From: Catellatospora sp. TT07R-123
Lineage (GTDB): Bacteria; Actinomycetota; Actinomycetes; Mycobacteriales; Micromonosporaceae
Direction: 5' to 3'
Length of the DNA: 64,000 nt
Assembly (NCBI RefSeq): GCF_018327705.1
Contig: NZ_BNEM01000001.1
Span: forward strand, 3,906,001 to 3,970,000
The notes below the pieces were generated by a model, which did no database searches, was not told the origin of the DNA, and worked only from the letters and a program-made list of their open reading frames with translations. Shown here piece by piece: positions 25,681 to 35,183 of this stretch (its first letter is position 1; every line of letters starts with the position of its first letter). The position numbers and the translations under genes were made by a program.

Positions 25681-26646
25681 TCACACCTGCCGGGGCATGC
25701 GGGGCAGCGCGGCGGCCCGCAGCGCCTCGGCGGTCACCTCGGTGACGTCCTCGGGGCCGAGTTCGCCCAGCTCGCTGGGGGTGACCCAGCGCGCCTCGGC
25801 GGTCGAGCCGCCCTGGTCGTACACCTTCGGCTTGGTGGCGCGGTCGACGCGGACCCGGTAGAAGGCCCGCACGCCGTGCCAGTCGATCGGGTAGCCCTCC
25901 GGGCCCAGCGACGCCGCGTCGCGGTGGCTGGCGACCCCGAGCAGCTCGCCGAGGTGGCCGCGCTGGCCGGTCTCCTCGACCAGCTCGCGGATGAGCGCGC
26001 TGCCGGGCTGCTCGCCGTAGTCGGTGCCGCCGCCGGGCAGGTGCCACAGGCCCGCACCCGGGTAGTTGGGGGAGATCCGGGTCAGCAGCACGCGCTGCTG
26101 CCGGTCGGTGACCACCGCGTACGCCGCGAAGCGCTGCGCGCGGTGCAGGCCGTCCGCGCCGGGCACGGCGTGGAACGACGGGAAGTCGGGCACCTCGTCG
26201 GGGAGCTGGTCCGCGGCGACGGCGGACAGCCCGAGCGCCCCCGCGGTGAACGGCCGCAACGGGAGCTGGGCGCACTCGTCGAGGTCGAACCAGCGCACCA
26301 GGTCGGTGGGCTGGGCGACGCGTTCGCGCAGCGCTCCGCCGCGCACCCGCGCGGCGTAGATGACGCGGTCGGTGTGGATGGTCACGCCGCGGTGCGGCAG
26401 TGCCCGCATGTCGGCGAGCACGTCGCGCAGGCCGGTGACGGCGATGCTCAGACCGGTCTCGGCGGCAGTCTCCCTGACAACGGTGTCGTTGGGATGCTCG
26501 CCGTGGTCCACCGCCCCTCCAGGGAGGGACCAGATGCCCGGGGTGCCGGACTGCGCGGAGGCTCGGACCAGAAGCACCTGGTCAGAGTCGTTGGTGATGA
26601 CGGCATACGCGGCGATCCGCCGCAATGCCTGTAGCGCGGTGGTCAC
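25681..26646 (-). CDS. Tandem NUDIX hydrolase domain protein (paralogue)
   Basis: This 321-residue protein shares the architecture and many phrases of the downstream gene (PGAGLWHLPGGGTD in both). In its first NUDIX box, AVDHGEHPNDTVVRETAAETGL, the first Glu of the metal-binding EE pair is Ala and a Thr replaces the hydrophobic residue after RE. That domain may be weak or inactive. The second box (TDYGEQPGSALIRELVEETGQ) keeps the metal residues. It probably arose by tandem gene duplication. Substrate unknown. Confidence 0.84.
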   Translation of the reverse strand: MTTALQALRRIAAYAVITNDSDQVLLVRASAQSGTPGIWSLPGGAVDHGEHPNDTVVRETAAETGLSIAVTGLRDVLADMRALPHRGVTIHTDRVIYAARVRGGALRERVAQPTDLVRWFDLDECAQLPLRPFTAGALGLSAVAADQLPDEVPDFPSFHAVPGADGLHRAQRFAAYAVVTDRQQRVLLTRISPNYPGAGLWHLPGGGTDYGEQPGSALIRELVEETGQRGHLGELLGVASHRDAASLGPEGYPIDWHGVRAFYRVRVDRATKPKVYDQGGSTAEARWVTPSELGELGPEDVTEVTAEALRAAALPRMPRQV

Positions 26647-26807
26647 GAGAAGTCATTCTCCCCCGCCGCGAAGATCACGACAAGATGTCCGAATTATAAG
26701 TACCTTCGCGTTCCATTACTGCCATTGATCACCTTTGTGGTCCGGCGTCCCAGCTCAGTGCCGTGAACTGGGCATAAAAACAGATCTTGGGACACCGCAC
26801 ACAAAGA
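26647..26807. other. Intergenic region upstream of the NUDIX pair
   Basis: These 161 bases are A/T-richer than the surroundings (ATTATAAGTACC, GGCATAAAAAC) and probably hold the NUDIX promoter. CCCAG and CTGGG arms flank a 14-base spacer near 26752-26772. No gene is seen. Confidence 0.4.
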
Positions 26808-26838
26808 GTTGAGCCCCGGCCGAGGGCCGGGGCTCAAC
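26808..26838 (-). terminator. Intrinsic terminator of guaA
   Basis: A perfect 14-bp stem (GTTGAGCCCCGGCC) with a GAG loop starts seven bases after the guaA stop. CTTTGTGTG follows on the minus strand. Confidence 0.85.
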
Positions 26839-26844
26839 GTTCAC

Positions 26845-28398
26845 TCACTCCCACTCGATGGTGCCCGGGGGCTTGCTCGTCACGTCGAGCACGACGCGGT
26901 TGACCTCGGGGACCTCGTTGGTGATGCGGGTGGAGATCCGGGCGACGAGGTCGTACGGCAGGCGGGACCAGTCGGCGGTCATCGCGTCCTCGCTGGAGAC
27001 CGGGCGCAGCACGACCGGGTGGCCGTAGGTGCGGCCGTCGCCCTGCACGCCGACCGAGCGGACGTCGGCCAGCAGCACCACCGGGAACTGCCACACGTCG
27101 CGGTCGAGGCCGGAGGCGGTCAGCTCCTGGCGGGCGACCAGGTCGGCGGCGCGCAGGATGTCGAGGTTGTGCTGGTTGACCTCGCCGATGATGCGGATGG
27201 CCAGGCCCGGACCCGGGAACGGGTGCCGCCAGACCATCTCCTCGGGCAGGCCGAGGCTCGCGCCCAGCGCCCGCACCTCGTCCTTGAACAGCGTGCGCAG
27301 CGGCTCGACCAGGTCGAACTTGAGGTCGTCGGGCAGGCCGCCCACGTTGTGGTGGCTCTTGATGTTGGCGGTGCCGGTGCCGCCACCGGACTCGACCACG
27401 TCCGGGTAGAGCGTGCCCTGGACCAGGAAGCGCACGTCGCCGCCGGCCGCGACCTCGCGCGCGGCGGCCTCGAACACCCGGATGAACTCCCGGCCGATGA
27501 TCTTGCGCTTGGTCTCCGGGTCGGTCACCCCGGCCAGCGCGCCCAGGAACCGGTCCGCCGCGTCGACGACCTTCAGCTTGATGCCGGTGGCGGCGACGTA
27601 GTCGCGCTCGACCTGCTCGGCCTCACCCGCGCGCAGCAGGCCGTGGTCGACGAAGACGCAGGTCAGCTGGTCGCCGACGGCCTTGTGCACCAGCGCCGCG
27701 GCCACCGCCGAGTCGACGCCGCCGGACAGGCCGCAGATCACCTCGGCGTCGCCGACCTGGGCGCGGATCGCGGCCACCTGGTCGTCGATGATGTTGCCCA
27801 TGGTCCAGGCCGGCTCGATCCCGGCCACCTCGTGCAGGAACCGCTCCAGCAGGCGCTGACCGTACGGCGTGTGCGCGACCTCGGGGTGGAACTGCACCCC
27901 GGCGAAGCCGCGCGAGGTGTCCTCGAACGCGGCGACCGGCGCGCCCGCCGAGGCGGCGGTGACGGTGAACCCGGCCGGGGCGACGCTCACGCAGTCGCCG
28001 TGGCTCATCCACACGTCCTGGCGCGCGGGCAGGCCCGCGAACAGCACGCCCGCGTCGGGCTGCGCCTCGACCGAGGTGCCCCCGAACTCGCGCAGGCCGG
28101 TGTGGCTGACCGTGCCGCCCAGCGCCGCGGCCATGGCCTGGAAGCCGTAGCAGATGCCGAAGACCGGCACGCCCGCCGCGAACAGGGCCGGGTCGACCTG
28201 CGGCGCGCCGGGCTCGTACACACTCGACGGGCCGCCGGACAGGATGATCGCGGCCGGGTTCCGGCGCATCATCTCATCGACGGACATCGAATGCGGGACG
28301 ATCTCCGAATAGACCCGCGCCTCGCGCACCCGACGGGCTATGAGCTGGGCGTACTGGGCTCCGAAGTCAACCACCAGAACGGGGCGCGGCGTAGTCAT
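26845..28398 (-). CDS. guaA: GMP synthase (glutamine-hydrolysing)
   Basis: This 517-residue enzyme converts XMP to GMP with ATP and glutamine. The N-terminal class I glutamine amidotransferase domain has the nucleophile Cys 83 in GICYGFQAM and partners His 171 and Glu 173 in FHPEV. The ATP-pyrophosphatase domain has SGGVDS (residues 225-230). The C-terminal dimerisation domain ends in the conserved KPPGTIEWE. It is monocistronic, with guaB3 some 9 kb away on the same strand. Confidence 0.98.
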   Translation of the reverse strand: MTTPRPVLVVDFGAQYAQLIARRVREARVYSEIVPHSMSVDEMMRRNPAAIILSGGPSSVYEPGAPQVDPALFAAGVPVFGICYGFQAMAAALGGTVSHTGLREFGGTSVEAQPDAGVLFAGLPARQDVWMSHGDCVSVAPAGFTVTAASAGAPVAAFEDTSRGFAGVQFHPEVAHTPYGQRLLERFLHEVAGIEPAWTMGNIIDDQVAAIRAQVGDAEVICGLSGGVDSAVAAALVHKAVGDQLTCVFVDHGLLRAGEAEQVERDYVAATGIKLKVVDAADRFLGALAGVTDPETKRKIIGREFIRVFEAAAREVAAGGDVRFLVQGTLYPDVVESGGGTGTANIKSHHNVGGLPDDLKFDLVEPLRTLFKDEVRALGASLGLPEEMVWRHPFPGPGLAIRIIGEVNQHNLDILRAADLVARQELTASGLDRDVWQFPVVLLADVRSVGVQGDGRTYGHPVVLRPVSSEDAMTADWSRLPYDLVARISTRITNEVPEVNRVVLDVTSKPPGTIEWE

Positions 28399-28425
28399 GA
28401 CCCCAACCTTAACGTGGCGCCCAGG

Positions 28426-29214
28426 TCAACCCACGTAGTGGACCCCGTCGGGGTACGGGAACGGATTGGCCTTGCAGCCCTGCAAGGACTTGGTCTGCTG
28501 CTGCATCACCGGCGCCAGCTTGCCCGCTCCGGAGCAGAACACGTGGCCGTGGCCGAGATAGTGACCTGTCTCATGGTTGACCACCATGTTGCGGTACACG
28601 CTCAGGTCGGTGAACCCGGTCGCGCCGTTGGTCCAGCGGTACAGATTGATCATGACATAGTTGCCGTACTGGCAGGAGAAGATGCCCGCGGTGTCCAGCC
28701 CGGCGGTGCCGCACATCCGGTCCATGGTGTCCGGGGTGGCCAGCTTGATGTAGAAGTCGGGCGTCACGCCCGCGGTGACCCGCTTGAACCGCCACTTCTT
28801 GGACGCGATCCAGCTGTGCGGATCGGCCAGGATCGTGTCGACCGCCGCGGCGAAGCCGTCCGGGTCGAACGTGGTGATCCCGTTCTCCACCTGCACGTAG
28901 TAGGTCCGCAGCGTGCCCGCGGTGCCGACCACGTCGGTGCCGCCGGGCGCGGTGCGGAACGTGCCCGCGCCGTGCCGCAGCACGTTGCCGTTCTTGATCG
29001 GCTTCACCGACGGCGACGGCTTGACCGACGGCGACGGCGACGGCTCGGCGGAGGGCGGTGCCGACGGCGAAGCCGCCTCCGTCACCGGCGACGGCGACGC
29101 AGCGGCCTCGAACACCGGCTTCTCCCCGCCACCGCAGCCCGCGGCCAGCAGTGACACCGTCAGCGCGACCGTCGCAATGCGAGCCCGCGTCGTCATCCTC
29201 CCCATGCCGAACAC
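28426..29214 (-). CDS. DUF3152 lipoprotein, predicted zinc metalloprotease
   Basis: This protein has up to 262 residues. GTG 29214 begins one base after the upstream stop; ATG 29205 or 29196 are alternatives, the last beginning directly at the signal MTTRARIATVAL. The lipobox LLAAGC anchors it. A Ser/Pro/Lys repeat linker (PSPSPSVKPSPSVKP) follows. The globular DUF3152 domain contains VNHETGHYLGHGH, an HExxHxxGxxH metzincin-like zinc site. Two Cys pairs could form disulfides. The substrate is unknown. It is translationally coupled to the upstream membrane protein. Confidence 0.86.
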   Translation of the reverse strand: MFGMGRMTTRARIATVALTVSLLAAGCGGGEKPVFEAAASPSPVTEAASPSAPPSAEPSPSPSVKPSPSVKPIKNGNVLRHGAGTFRTAPGGTDVVGTAGTLRTYYVQVENGITTFDPDGFAAAVDTILADPHSWIASKKWRFKRVTAGVTPDFYIKLATPDTMDRMCGTAGLDTAGIFSCQYGNYVMINLYRWTNGATGFTDLSVYRNMVVNHETGHYLGHGHVFCSGAGKLAPVMQQQTKSLQGCKANPFPYPDGVHYVG

Positions 29215-29215
29215 C

Positions 29216-30397
29216 TTAAGCGGTCGGCAGCCCGTGCGTGCGGTGGTAGTCCCGGGCCCACTTCTGGTCCACGCCCTCGGCGAACGCGCCGCCGGGCGGG
29301 TCCACCACCCACACGTGCATCATCTCCGGCGTCGTCAGCGCCACCGACAGCGTCGGGCACCCGCCGAACGGCGTGACCACGCCGATGCCGGGCGGCGCCA
29401 GCGAGATGCACAGGTTGTGCGCGTGCCAGCGGGTGACCGGGCCGCCCGGCTCCGGCCCGGCGGTCCCGGCGCGCTCGATCACGTAGACCACGCCCAGCAG
29501 CGTCGCCCGGCCGCCCTCGATCGCGAAGACCAGCATCTCCGGCCGCCGCGGGTCCAGCACCGCGCCGTCGGCCTTGAACACCGGGTTCTCCAGATGCACG
29601 TCCGGGCCGGTCTTCCCGGTCACCGGCAGCTCGTACCCGGCCGCCAGCGCGTCGGACAGGCGCGCGAACCGGCGCACCGACTCCTTGGTGTCGGCGGCCA
29701 GGTGCGCGGCAGCGTCGGCCTGCGCGGCGGTCGGGTGGTGGTCGCCGAGCAGCGGCCGCATGATCACTCCGGCCTGGGCCCGCAGCAGGTGCTCGTGCCC
29801 GTGGGCGTGGCTGTGGCCGACCGCGGGCGCCTGGCTCGCACCGGCGGCCGTACCCGCCGCCTGGTGCGCGACCAGCGTCGAGATCCACACGCCCATGCCG
29901 GTGACCAGCACCGCGAGCACCGTCGAAGTCGAACCGAGCGCGCGCGCGAACCGGCGCGGCCGACCCGGCTGCCGCTGCGGCACCACGGCCAGCCCGAACG
30001 CGACGAGCTCCACCAGCGCGGCCGCGATGCCGACCTGGTCGGCCTCCTCGCCGCCGCGCCCGATCACGACCAGGTACGCCAGCAGGTTCAGCGGCACCAG
30101 CAGCGCCGTCCCCAGCCGCCAGCCGCGCCGGTCCCCGCGCGCCAGCCAGGCCAGCAGCCCGTACGCCACCCCGCTGAGCAGGAAACCGGCCGTCAGCCAG
30201 GCGCCGTCGCGGTGGCCCAGCGGCAGCGCCAGGTGCACCGCGGCGGCGGCGCCGAGCAGCACGTACGCCCAGCGCGGGAGCGGGCTCAGCGGCGCGGGTG
30301 CCAGCCAGGGCAGGAAGCAGCAGGCCAGGATGCCCGCGGCCAGCGCGGCGGTGTGCTCGGGCGCGATCCCGGCCAGCAGCGTCTCGGCCGGGTTCAC
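29216..30397 (-). CDS. Multi-pass membrane protein with His-rich loop
   Basis: This 393-residue protein starts at GTG 30397, overlapping the upstream stop as GTGA. About six hydrophobic helices fill the first ~190 residues. A loop with GHSHAHGHEH follows, a plausible metal-binding cluster. The C-terminal ~170 residues are soluble, with conserved-looking phrases RWHAHNLCISLAPPG and MMHVWVVDPPGGAFA. That part contains further His residues, which hints at a metal-linked or cupin-like role. I do not recognise the family with certainty. It is flanked by a coupled small membrane protein and the DUF3152 lipoprotein, probably one operon. Confidence 0.72.
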   Translation of the reverse strand: MNPAETLLAGIAPEHTAALAAGILACCFLPWLAPAPLSPLPRWAYVLLGAAAAVHLALPLGHRDGAWLTAGFLLSGVAYGLLAWLARGDRRGWRLGTALLVPLNLLAYLVVIGRGGEEADQVGIAAALVELVAFGLAVVPQRQPGRPRRFARALGSTSTVLAVLVTGMGVWISTLVAHQAAGTAAGASQAPAVGHSHAHGHEHLLRAQAGVIMRPLLGDHHPTAAQADAAAHLAADTKESVRRFARLSDALAAGYELPVTGKTGPDVHLENPVFKADGAVLDPRRPEMLVFAIEGGRATLLGVVYVIERAGTAGPEPGGPVTRWHAHNLCISLAPPGIGVVTPFGGCPTLSVALTTPEMMHVWVVDPPGGAFAEGVDQKWARDYHRTHGLPTA

Positions 30398-30807
30398 CGG
30401 GCGCCCGCCCCGGGCTCGGGTGCGATCAGCAGCCGTACGCACAGCACCGTCACCAGCACCGGCAGCACCAGCCCGGTGAGCAGGCCGGTCAGCGTCGGGG
30501 TGAAGTCGATGCCCGGGAAGGCGCCCAGCACCAGGCTGGCCACGAGCCCCGCCAGCGACAGCAGTTGCAGCACGATCACCCCGGTCAGGGCGCCGCGCCG
30601 CCCGCGCACCACCAGGGCGGCGAAGACGAACGTCACCACCACCCGGCTCAGCGGCGCGATCGCGTAGAACGGCAGCCCGCCCATGAACAGCAGCTCACCG
30701 AGCATCCCCAGCAGGCCCGCCCCGGCCTGCACCAGCAGCAGCACATAGACCACGTCTGCCCGTCCGCCGCGCGCGGCGGCTGCGGGAGTGGTCGCAGCGA
30801 CGGTCAC
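30394..30807 (-). CDS. Small four-helix membrane protein
   Basis: This protein of about 137 residues has four hydrophobic helices, two of them with short charged loops (LVVRGRRGAL). GTG 30807 is chosen because the longer frame to 30900 would overlap the upstream oxidoreductase. No strong ribosome site is visible, so the start is uncertain. It is the first gene of a coupled set with the His-rich membrane protein and the DUF3152 lipoprotein. No known domain is recognised. Confidence 0.65.
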   Translation of the reverse strand: MTVAATTPAAAARGGRADVVYVLLLVQAGAGLLGMLGELLFMGGLPFYAIAPLSRVVVTFVFAALVVRGRRGALTGVIVLQLLSLAGLVASLVLGAFPGIDFTPTLTGLLTGLVLPVLVTVLCVRLLIAPEPGAGAR

Positions 30808-30841
30808 TCCGACATGGTCGGGCGTGCGCGTCGCCGCCGGG

Positions 30842-32494
30842 TCACGCGGCGGTAATTTTTCGGTACGGTTCCCCCGGCGCCGGCCGCCGGTCCGCCTCAC
30901 CCTTGGCCGGCCACGCCGCCATCGCCCGCTCGGCCTGCGCCGTGATCGTCAGCGACGGGTTCACACCCAGGTTCGCGCAGACGGCGGCGCCGTCGACGAT
31001 ATGCAGCCCCGGATGCCCGAACACGCGGTGGTACGGGTCCACGACGCCGCTGCCCGCGTCCGCGCCGATCACCGCCCCGCCCAGGATGTGCGCGGTCAGC
31101 GGGATGTCCAGCACCTCCGGCAGCGCCCCGCCCGGCAGCCCGCCGATCTGCTCGGCCAGCAGCCGCACCGCCTCGTTGCCCGCCGGGATCCAGGTCGGGT
31201 TCGGCGCCCCGTGCCCGAGCGTCGACCGCAGGCCGCCGCGGCGCCAGCGCACCGTCAGCGAGTTGTCCAGCGACTGCATGACCAGGGCGATGATGGTCCG
31301 GGCCGACCAGCCCCGCACCGACATCGCCCGCAGGTACGGCAGCGGCCAGCGCAGCATCTCCCGCAGCCAGCGCCGCCCCCGCCCCGGGCCGCCGTCGGTC
31401 AGCGCCGACTGGAGCAGGCCCATCGCGTTCGAGCCCTTGCCGTAGCGCACCGGCTCGATGTGCGTACGCGCGTCCGGGTGGAACGAGCTGGTGATCGCCA
31501 CACCCTCGGTGAAGCGCGGCTTGCGCCGGCGCGCGTCGCCGGGCAGCATCGTCGCCCCCACCAGCGACTCCGAGTTGGTACGGGTCAGCGCCCCGAGCCG
31601 GTCCGACAGCCGGGGCAGCACGCCCTTCTCCTTCATCGCGTGCAGCAGCCGCTGCGTGCCCAGCGCACCCGCCGCGAACACGACCTGGTCGGCCTCGATC
31701 ACCGCCCCGGCGGGCGAGCGCCGCCGCTTCGCGACCAGCGCCCCGGTCCGCGCCGTCTCGACGGTGTAGCCGCCGCCCTCGCGCGGGCGCACCGCGGTCA
31801 CCGTCGTCATCGGGAAGACCTGCGCACCCGCCTGCTCGGCCAGCCACAGGTAGTTCTTGACCAGGGTGTTCTTGGCGTTGTGGCGGCAACCGGTCATGCA
31901 CTCGCCGCAGTGCAGGCAGCCCGCCCGCGCCGGGCCCCGCCCGCCGAAGTACGGGTCCGGCACCGTCGTGCCCGGCATCCCGAGGAACACGCCGACCGGG
32001 GTCGCGTGGAAGGTCTCCCCCACGCCCATCCGCTCGGCGACCTGCCGGAACTGCTCGTCGGCCGGGGTGGTCCGGTCATAGGTGACCACGCCCAGCATCT
32101 GCTCGGCGGTGTCGTAGTGCGGGGCCAGTTCGGCCTGCCAGTCGGTGATGTCGCGCCACTGCGGGTCGGCGTAGAAGTCGGGCAGCGGGCGGTACAGCGT
32201 GTTGGCGTACACCAGCGAACCGCCGCCGACCCCGGCGCCGGACAGCACCAGCACGCCCGCGCCGCGCTCACCCCGGTCCGGGCGCAGCAGCGTGATCCGC
32301 TGGATGCCGTAGCAGCCCAGCGCGGGCGCCCACAGGAACCGCCGCACCCGCCAGCTCGTCTTGGGGAAGTCGCGGTCGGCGAAGCGGCGCCCCGCCTCCA
32401 GCACGGCGACCGAGTACCCCTTCTCCGCGAGCCGGAGCGCGGCGACACTCCCACCGAACCCGGACCCGATCACCACCACGTCGTAGCGAGCCAT
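30842..32494 (-). CDS. choD: GMC-family FAD oxidoreductase, ChoD/cholesterol-oxidase-like
   Basis: This 550-residue flavoprotein starts at ATG 32494 (MARYDVVVIGSGFGGS), the FAD-binding Rossmann motif GSGFGGS. Other family signs are VLSGAGVGGGSLVYAN, the Cys-rich segment CLHCGECMTGCRHNAKN (about residues 214-231, four Cys like a 4Fe-4S or structural motif) and the C-terminal GVNPSLTITAQAERAM. Mycobacterial ChoD shares this plan and a neighbourhood with guaA and guaB3. Whether sterols are oxidised is uncertain; the ChoD family has also been suggested to act on other alcohols. The longer frame to 32656 would run through a palindrome and is rejected. Confidence 0.82.
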   Translation of the reverse strand: MARYDVVVIGSGFGGSVAALRLAEKGYSVAVLEAGRRFADRDFPKTSWRVRRFLWAPALGCYGIQRITLLRPDRGERGAGVLVLSGAGVGGGSLVYANTLYRPLPDFYADPQWRDITDWQAELAPHYDTAEQMLGVVTYDRTTPADEQFRQVAERMGVGETFHATPVGVFLGMPGTTVPDPYFGGRGPARAGCLHCGECMTGCRHNAKNTLVKNYLWLAEQAGAQVFPMTTVTAVRPREGGGYTVETARTGALVAKRRRSPAGAVIEADQVVFAAGALGTQRLLHAMKEKGVLPRLSDRLGALTRTNSESLVGATMLPGDARRRKPRFTEGVAITSSFHPDARTHIEPVRYGKGSNAMGLLQSALTDGGPGRGRRWLREMLRWPLPYLRAMSVRGWSARTIIALVMQSLDNSLTVRWRRGGLRSTLGHGAPNPTWIPAGNEAVRLLAEQIGGLPGGALPEVLDIPLTAHILGGAVIGADAGSGVVDPYHRVFGHPGLHIVDGAAVCANLGVNPSLTITAQAERAMAAWPAKGEADRRPAPGEPYRKITAA

Positions 32495-32587
32495 GCGCAG
32501 GATTATTACCCGCCAGTAAGCCCCACGCCAGACCCCGCGCCCCGCCCGCGCCCGCCCGCCCGCCCGCCGCGGGGCGCGGGGCGCGGG

Positions 32588-32661
32588 CGTTCGTGCAGTT
32601 TCGGGGAAAGTGCAGGAATCTTGGCCCGCATTCGTGCACTTTCCCCGAAACTGCACGAACG
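32588..32661. repeat. Perfect 27-bp intergenic palindrome with 20-base loop
   Basis: The left arm is 32588-32614 (beginning CGTTCGTGCAGTTTCGGGG), and 32635-32661 is its exact reverse complement. The loop is GGAATCTTGGCCCGCATTCG. It lies between choD and the inositol-phosphatase-like gene, both leftward. With GC-rich, non-T-run flanks it is more like a repetitive extragenic palindrome than a terminator, although it could act on the phosphatase message. A comparable element is at 52612-52676. Confidence 0.85.
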
Positions 32662-32674
32662 TCCGGGCCCGATG

Positions 32675-33616
32675 TCAGGTGTCGAGGACCTTGAGGATGT
32701 CGCGGGCGAGGTCCACCGTGCCGGTGGCGACGAACTTCCGTCGCGGCGTCATGGCGGCGGCGATACCGTCCAGGGAGTCGAACCCGAGATCCAGCGACAG
32801 CTCACGCCCATCCAGGCCGACGACCGCGCCTCCCGCCGCCACGAGGACGTACTGCCCGGGGGCGAGATCCCACACGGCGAAGCCCTTGGTGAACTCGACC
32901 ATCGCGTCGGTGAACCCGGCCGCCACGTGGCAGAGTCCGATCGAGCCGAAGTCGACGCCGAGTCGGCCGCGGGCCTGACCCGCATCGTTCGCCGCCCCGA
33001 GCGCCTCGACCAACCGCGTCTGGGCAGCCAGCGGCAGGAACCGCTCCATCGGGCGCATGAGGAAGTTCGTGACCAGGGCATCCGTCAGCTCACGCGGCTG
33101 TGGTGGGCGCAGCGCATGGGGCTGTCCGTCCGCCGTGATCAGCAGTGCCCGGTCGTTGCCCGCCGCGTCCCGGGCGGCCACATAGAGCTGCACGTGATGG
33201 AAGATGTCGCCCACCACGGCGACGACGGGCCGCGCCAGCGAACGGGAGTAGATCATCAGGTGCGTGTACCCGTGCAGTCCGCGCACCGCGAGCTCGCTGG
33301 TGTCCAACGGGTCCACGAGCACGCAGAGGTCGGGGTCCGGGTCGTCGCCGATGACCTGCGGATCGCCCTCCTCCGAGGCGTACACGAACCGCCCGAGCAG
33401 GGGTGTCAGGAGATCGCGATACCGGGCGTGCATCCACAGGTCGTGCTGGGAGAGGAAGTTGCCGGCGTGCCGCTCGTTGTGCCGCTCGCCCCGATTCCCG
33501 GAGACGGCAGCCGCGATCAGCTTCGGCCGGATCTCCGCCATGATCGTTCGGACCAGATCTGCCGCACCACGCGCCATATCGGTCAGCGGGACCTCGTGCA
33601 CGATCACCTCCGGCAT
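32675..33616 (-). CDS. Inositol monophosphatase family protein, divergent
   Basis: This 313-residue protein begins at ATG 33616 (MPEVIVHEVPL). It keeps several features of the lithium-sensitive phosphatase family: SEEGDP (metal-binding Glu), LVDPLDTSEL in place of DPIDGT, and WDLAPGQYVLVAAGG in place of WDxAAG. Changing Gly-Thr to Thr-Ser in the central motif makes activity or substrate uncertain. The substrate could be inositol phosphate, a bisphosphonucleotide or another sugar phosphate. It lies alone, facing left, with the long palindrome just downstream. Confidence 0.75.
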   Translation of the reverse strand: MPEVIVHEVPLTDMARGAADLVRTIMAEIRPKLIAAAVSGNRGERHNERHAGNFLSQHDLWMHARYRDLLTPLLGRFVYASEEGDPQVIGDDPDPDLCVLVDPLDTSELAVRGLHGYTHLMIYSRSLARPVVAVVGDIFHHVQLYVAARDAAGNDRALLITADGQPHALRPPQPRELTDALVTNFLMRPMERFLPLAAQTRLVEALGAANDAGQARGRLGVDFGSIGLCHVAAGFTDAMVEFTKGFAVWDLAPGQYVLVAAGGAVVGLDGRELSLDLGFDSLDGIAAAMTPRRKFVATGTVDLARDILKVLDT

Positions 33617-33740
33617 CGTCACCGCAGCTCCAGGGGCGGTTCGATGCCCGGTGGACTCATCGTCGCCGCGATGAAGACGGCGGAGCCGACGCGTGCGTGT
33701 CCATGGCTCGCAACCGGACACGCACGCGCCCGTCCCAGGC

Positions 33741-35183
33741 TCAGCGCTCTGGGCGGGTGGGCTGGAAGAGCCAGGCGTCGAAGAAGGCGTGGAGGTCCTG
33801 GCCGCTGATGCGCTCGGCCAGGGCGATGAACTGCTCCGTGGTGACGTTGCGGTCCTTGTTCTCCGAGGTCCACGTCTTGAGGATGGTGAAGAACTTGTCG
33901 TCGCCGACCTGCTTGCGCAGGGCGTGCAGGGTCATGCCGCCGCGCTGGTAGACGCTGCCGGAGAACAGGTTGTCCTTGCCGGGCTCGCCGGGGGCGATCC
34001 GCCAGATCTGGTTGCCCTCGTCCTCGTACCGCCGGTCGAACTCGTCCTGGATCGTCGTCTCGCCGACGTGCTCGCCCCACATCCACTGCGCGTACGTCGC
34101 GAAGCCCTCGTTGAGCCAGATGTTGCGCCAGGTGTCGACCGAGACGCTGTCGCCGAACCACTGGTGGGCCAGCTCGTGCGCGACCACGACGGTGTTCGGG
34201 CCGCGGCCCCAGAACGCGTCGGAGTAGACCGGCCGGGTCTGGGTCTCCAGCGCGTAGCCGACCCGGTCGTCGTGGATGACGATGCCGCCGTACGCGTCGA
34301 ACGGGTACGGCCCGAAGCTCTGCTCCAGGAAGTCGATGATCTCGGGGGTACGCGCCACCGCGGCGTCGACGTCTCCGCGCGGGATGCTGTTCGACACCGC
34401 GGTCAGCACCGGCTTGCCCTTGTGCTCGCTCTGCGCCACCCGGTACTTGCCGATCACGAACATGGACAGGTACGACGCCATCGGCGAGGTGACCTGCCAG
34501 TTCCACGTGGTCCAGCCGCCGTCGTCCTTCTTGCTCCGCAGCAGCCCGTTGCTCAGCGCCGACAGCCCGGCGGGCACCGTCAGCGCGATCGTGTACGTGG
34601 CCTTGTCGCGCGGGTGGTCGTTGACCGGGTACCAGGTGGTCGCCGACTCGGGCTCGCCGATGACGAAGGCGCCGTCGCTGGTGGACAGCAGGCCGGTGGC
34701 GCCCAGCTCGGGGCCGGTGATCGGGGTGGGGATGCCGCCGTAGGTGACCACGGTGACGAACTTCTGCCCGGCCGGGATCGACCCGGGCACCGAGATGATC
34801 AGCTCGTCCTGCTTGCGGGCCGTGGTGGCCGCCTTGCCGTCCACGGTCACCTGCTCGACGGTCAGCCCGTGCAGATCGAGGTGGTAGCGGGTCAGCACCG
34901 CGGTCGCGGTCGCGGTCACGGTCGCGACGCCGGTGAGCCGGTCGGTCGCGGGGTCGTACTTGACCTTCAGATCGTACGAGGCGACGTCGTAGCCGCTGTT
35001 GCCGTAGCCGGGGTAGTAGGGGTCACCGGCGCTGCCCAGGTCCGCGGCGGCCACCGGGACCGCCGACGGTTCGGGGAAACCGCCGCTCGGGCCGGTGAAC
35101 AGCGGCTTCTTGCCCGCCGAGCACCCGCCCGCGAGCAGTACGGCCGCCGCTGCCGCGACCGCTGTCCAGCGCTGCCTCGTCAT
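33741..35183 (-). CDS. M1 family metallopeptidase lipoprotein
   Basis: This 480-residue protein has a signal peptide with lipobox LLAGGC (Cys 21) and an Asp/Gly/Tyr-rich linker. The N-terminal beta domain precedes a gluzincin catalytic domain. The zinc site is HELAHQWFGD with the third ligand in NEGFATYAQW. The exopeptidase GAMEN motif is replaced by YALETQT, as in several bacterial M1 lipoproteins. The usual C-terminal domain of aminopeptidase N is missing. It is probably anchored on the outer face of the membrane and cleaves peptides there, perhaps feeding the dipeptide importer. That link is inference. Confidence 0.9.
   Translation of the reverse strand: MTRQRWTAVAAAAAVLLAGGCSAGKKPLFTGPSGGFPEPSAVPVAAADLGSAGDPYYPGYGNSGYDVASYDLKVKYDPATDRLTGVATVTATATAVLTRYHLDLHGLTVEQVTVDGKAATTARKQDELIISVPGSIPAGQKFVTVVTYGGIPTPITGPELGATGLLSTSDGAFVIGEPESATTWYPVNDHPRDKATYTIALTVPAGLSALSNGLLRSKKDDGGWTTWNWQVTSPMASYLSMFVIGKYRVAQSEHKGKPVLTAVSNSIPRGDVDAAVARTPEIIDFLEQSFGPYPFDAYGGIVIHDDRVGYALETQTRPVYSDAFWGRGPNTVVVAHELAHQWFGDSVSVDTWRNIWLNEGFATYAQWMWGEHVGETTIQDEFDRRYEDEGNQIWRIAPGEPGKDNLFSGSVYQRGGMTLHALRKQVGDDKFFTILKTWTSENKDRNVTTEQFIALAERISGQDLHAFFDAWLFQPTRPER

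Noticed and set aside
30788..33808. A 1006-codon plus-strand open frame
   Set aside because: It runs opposite choD and the phosphatase gene and through the palindrome; the composition is typical of antisense in high-GC DNA.
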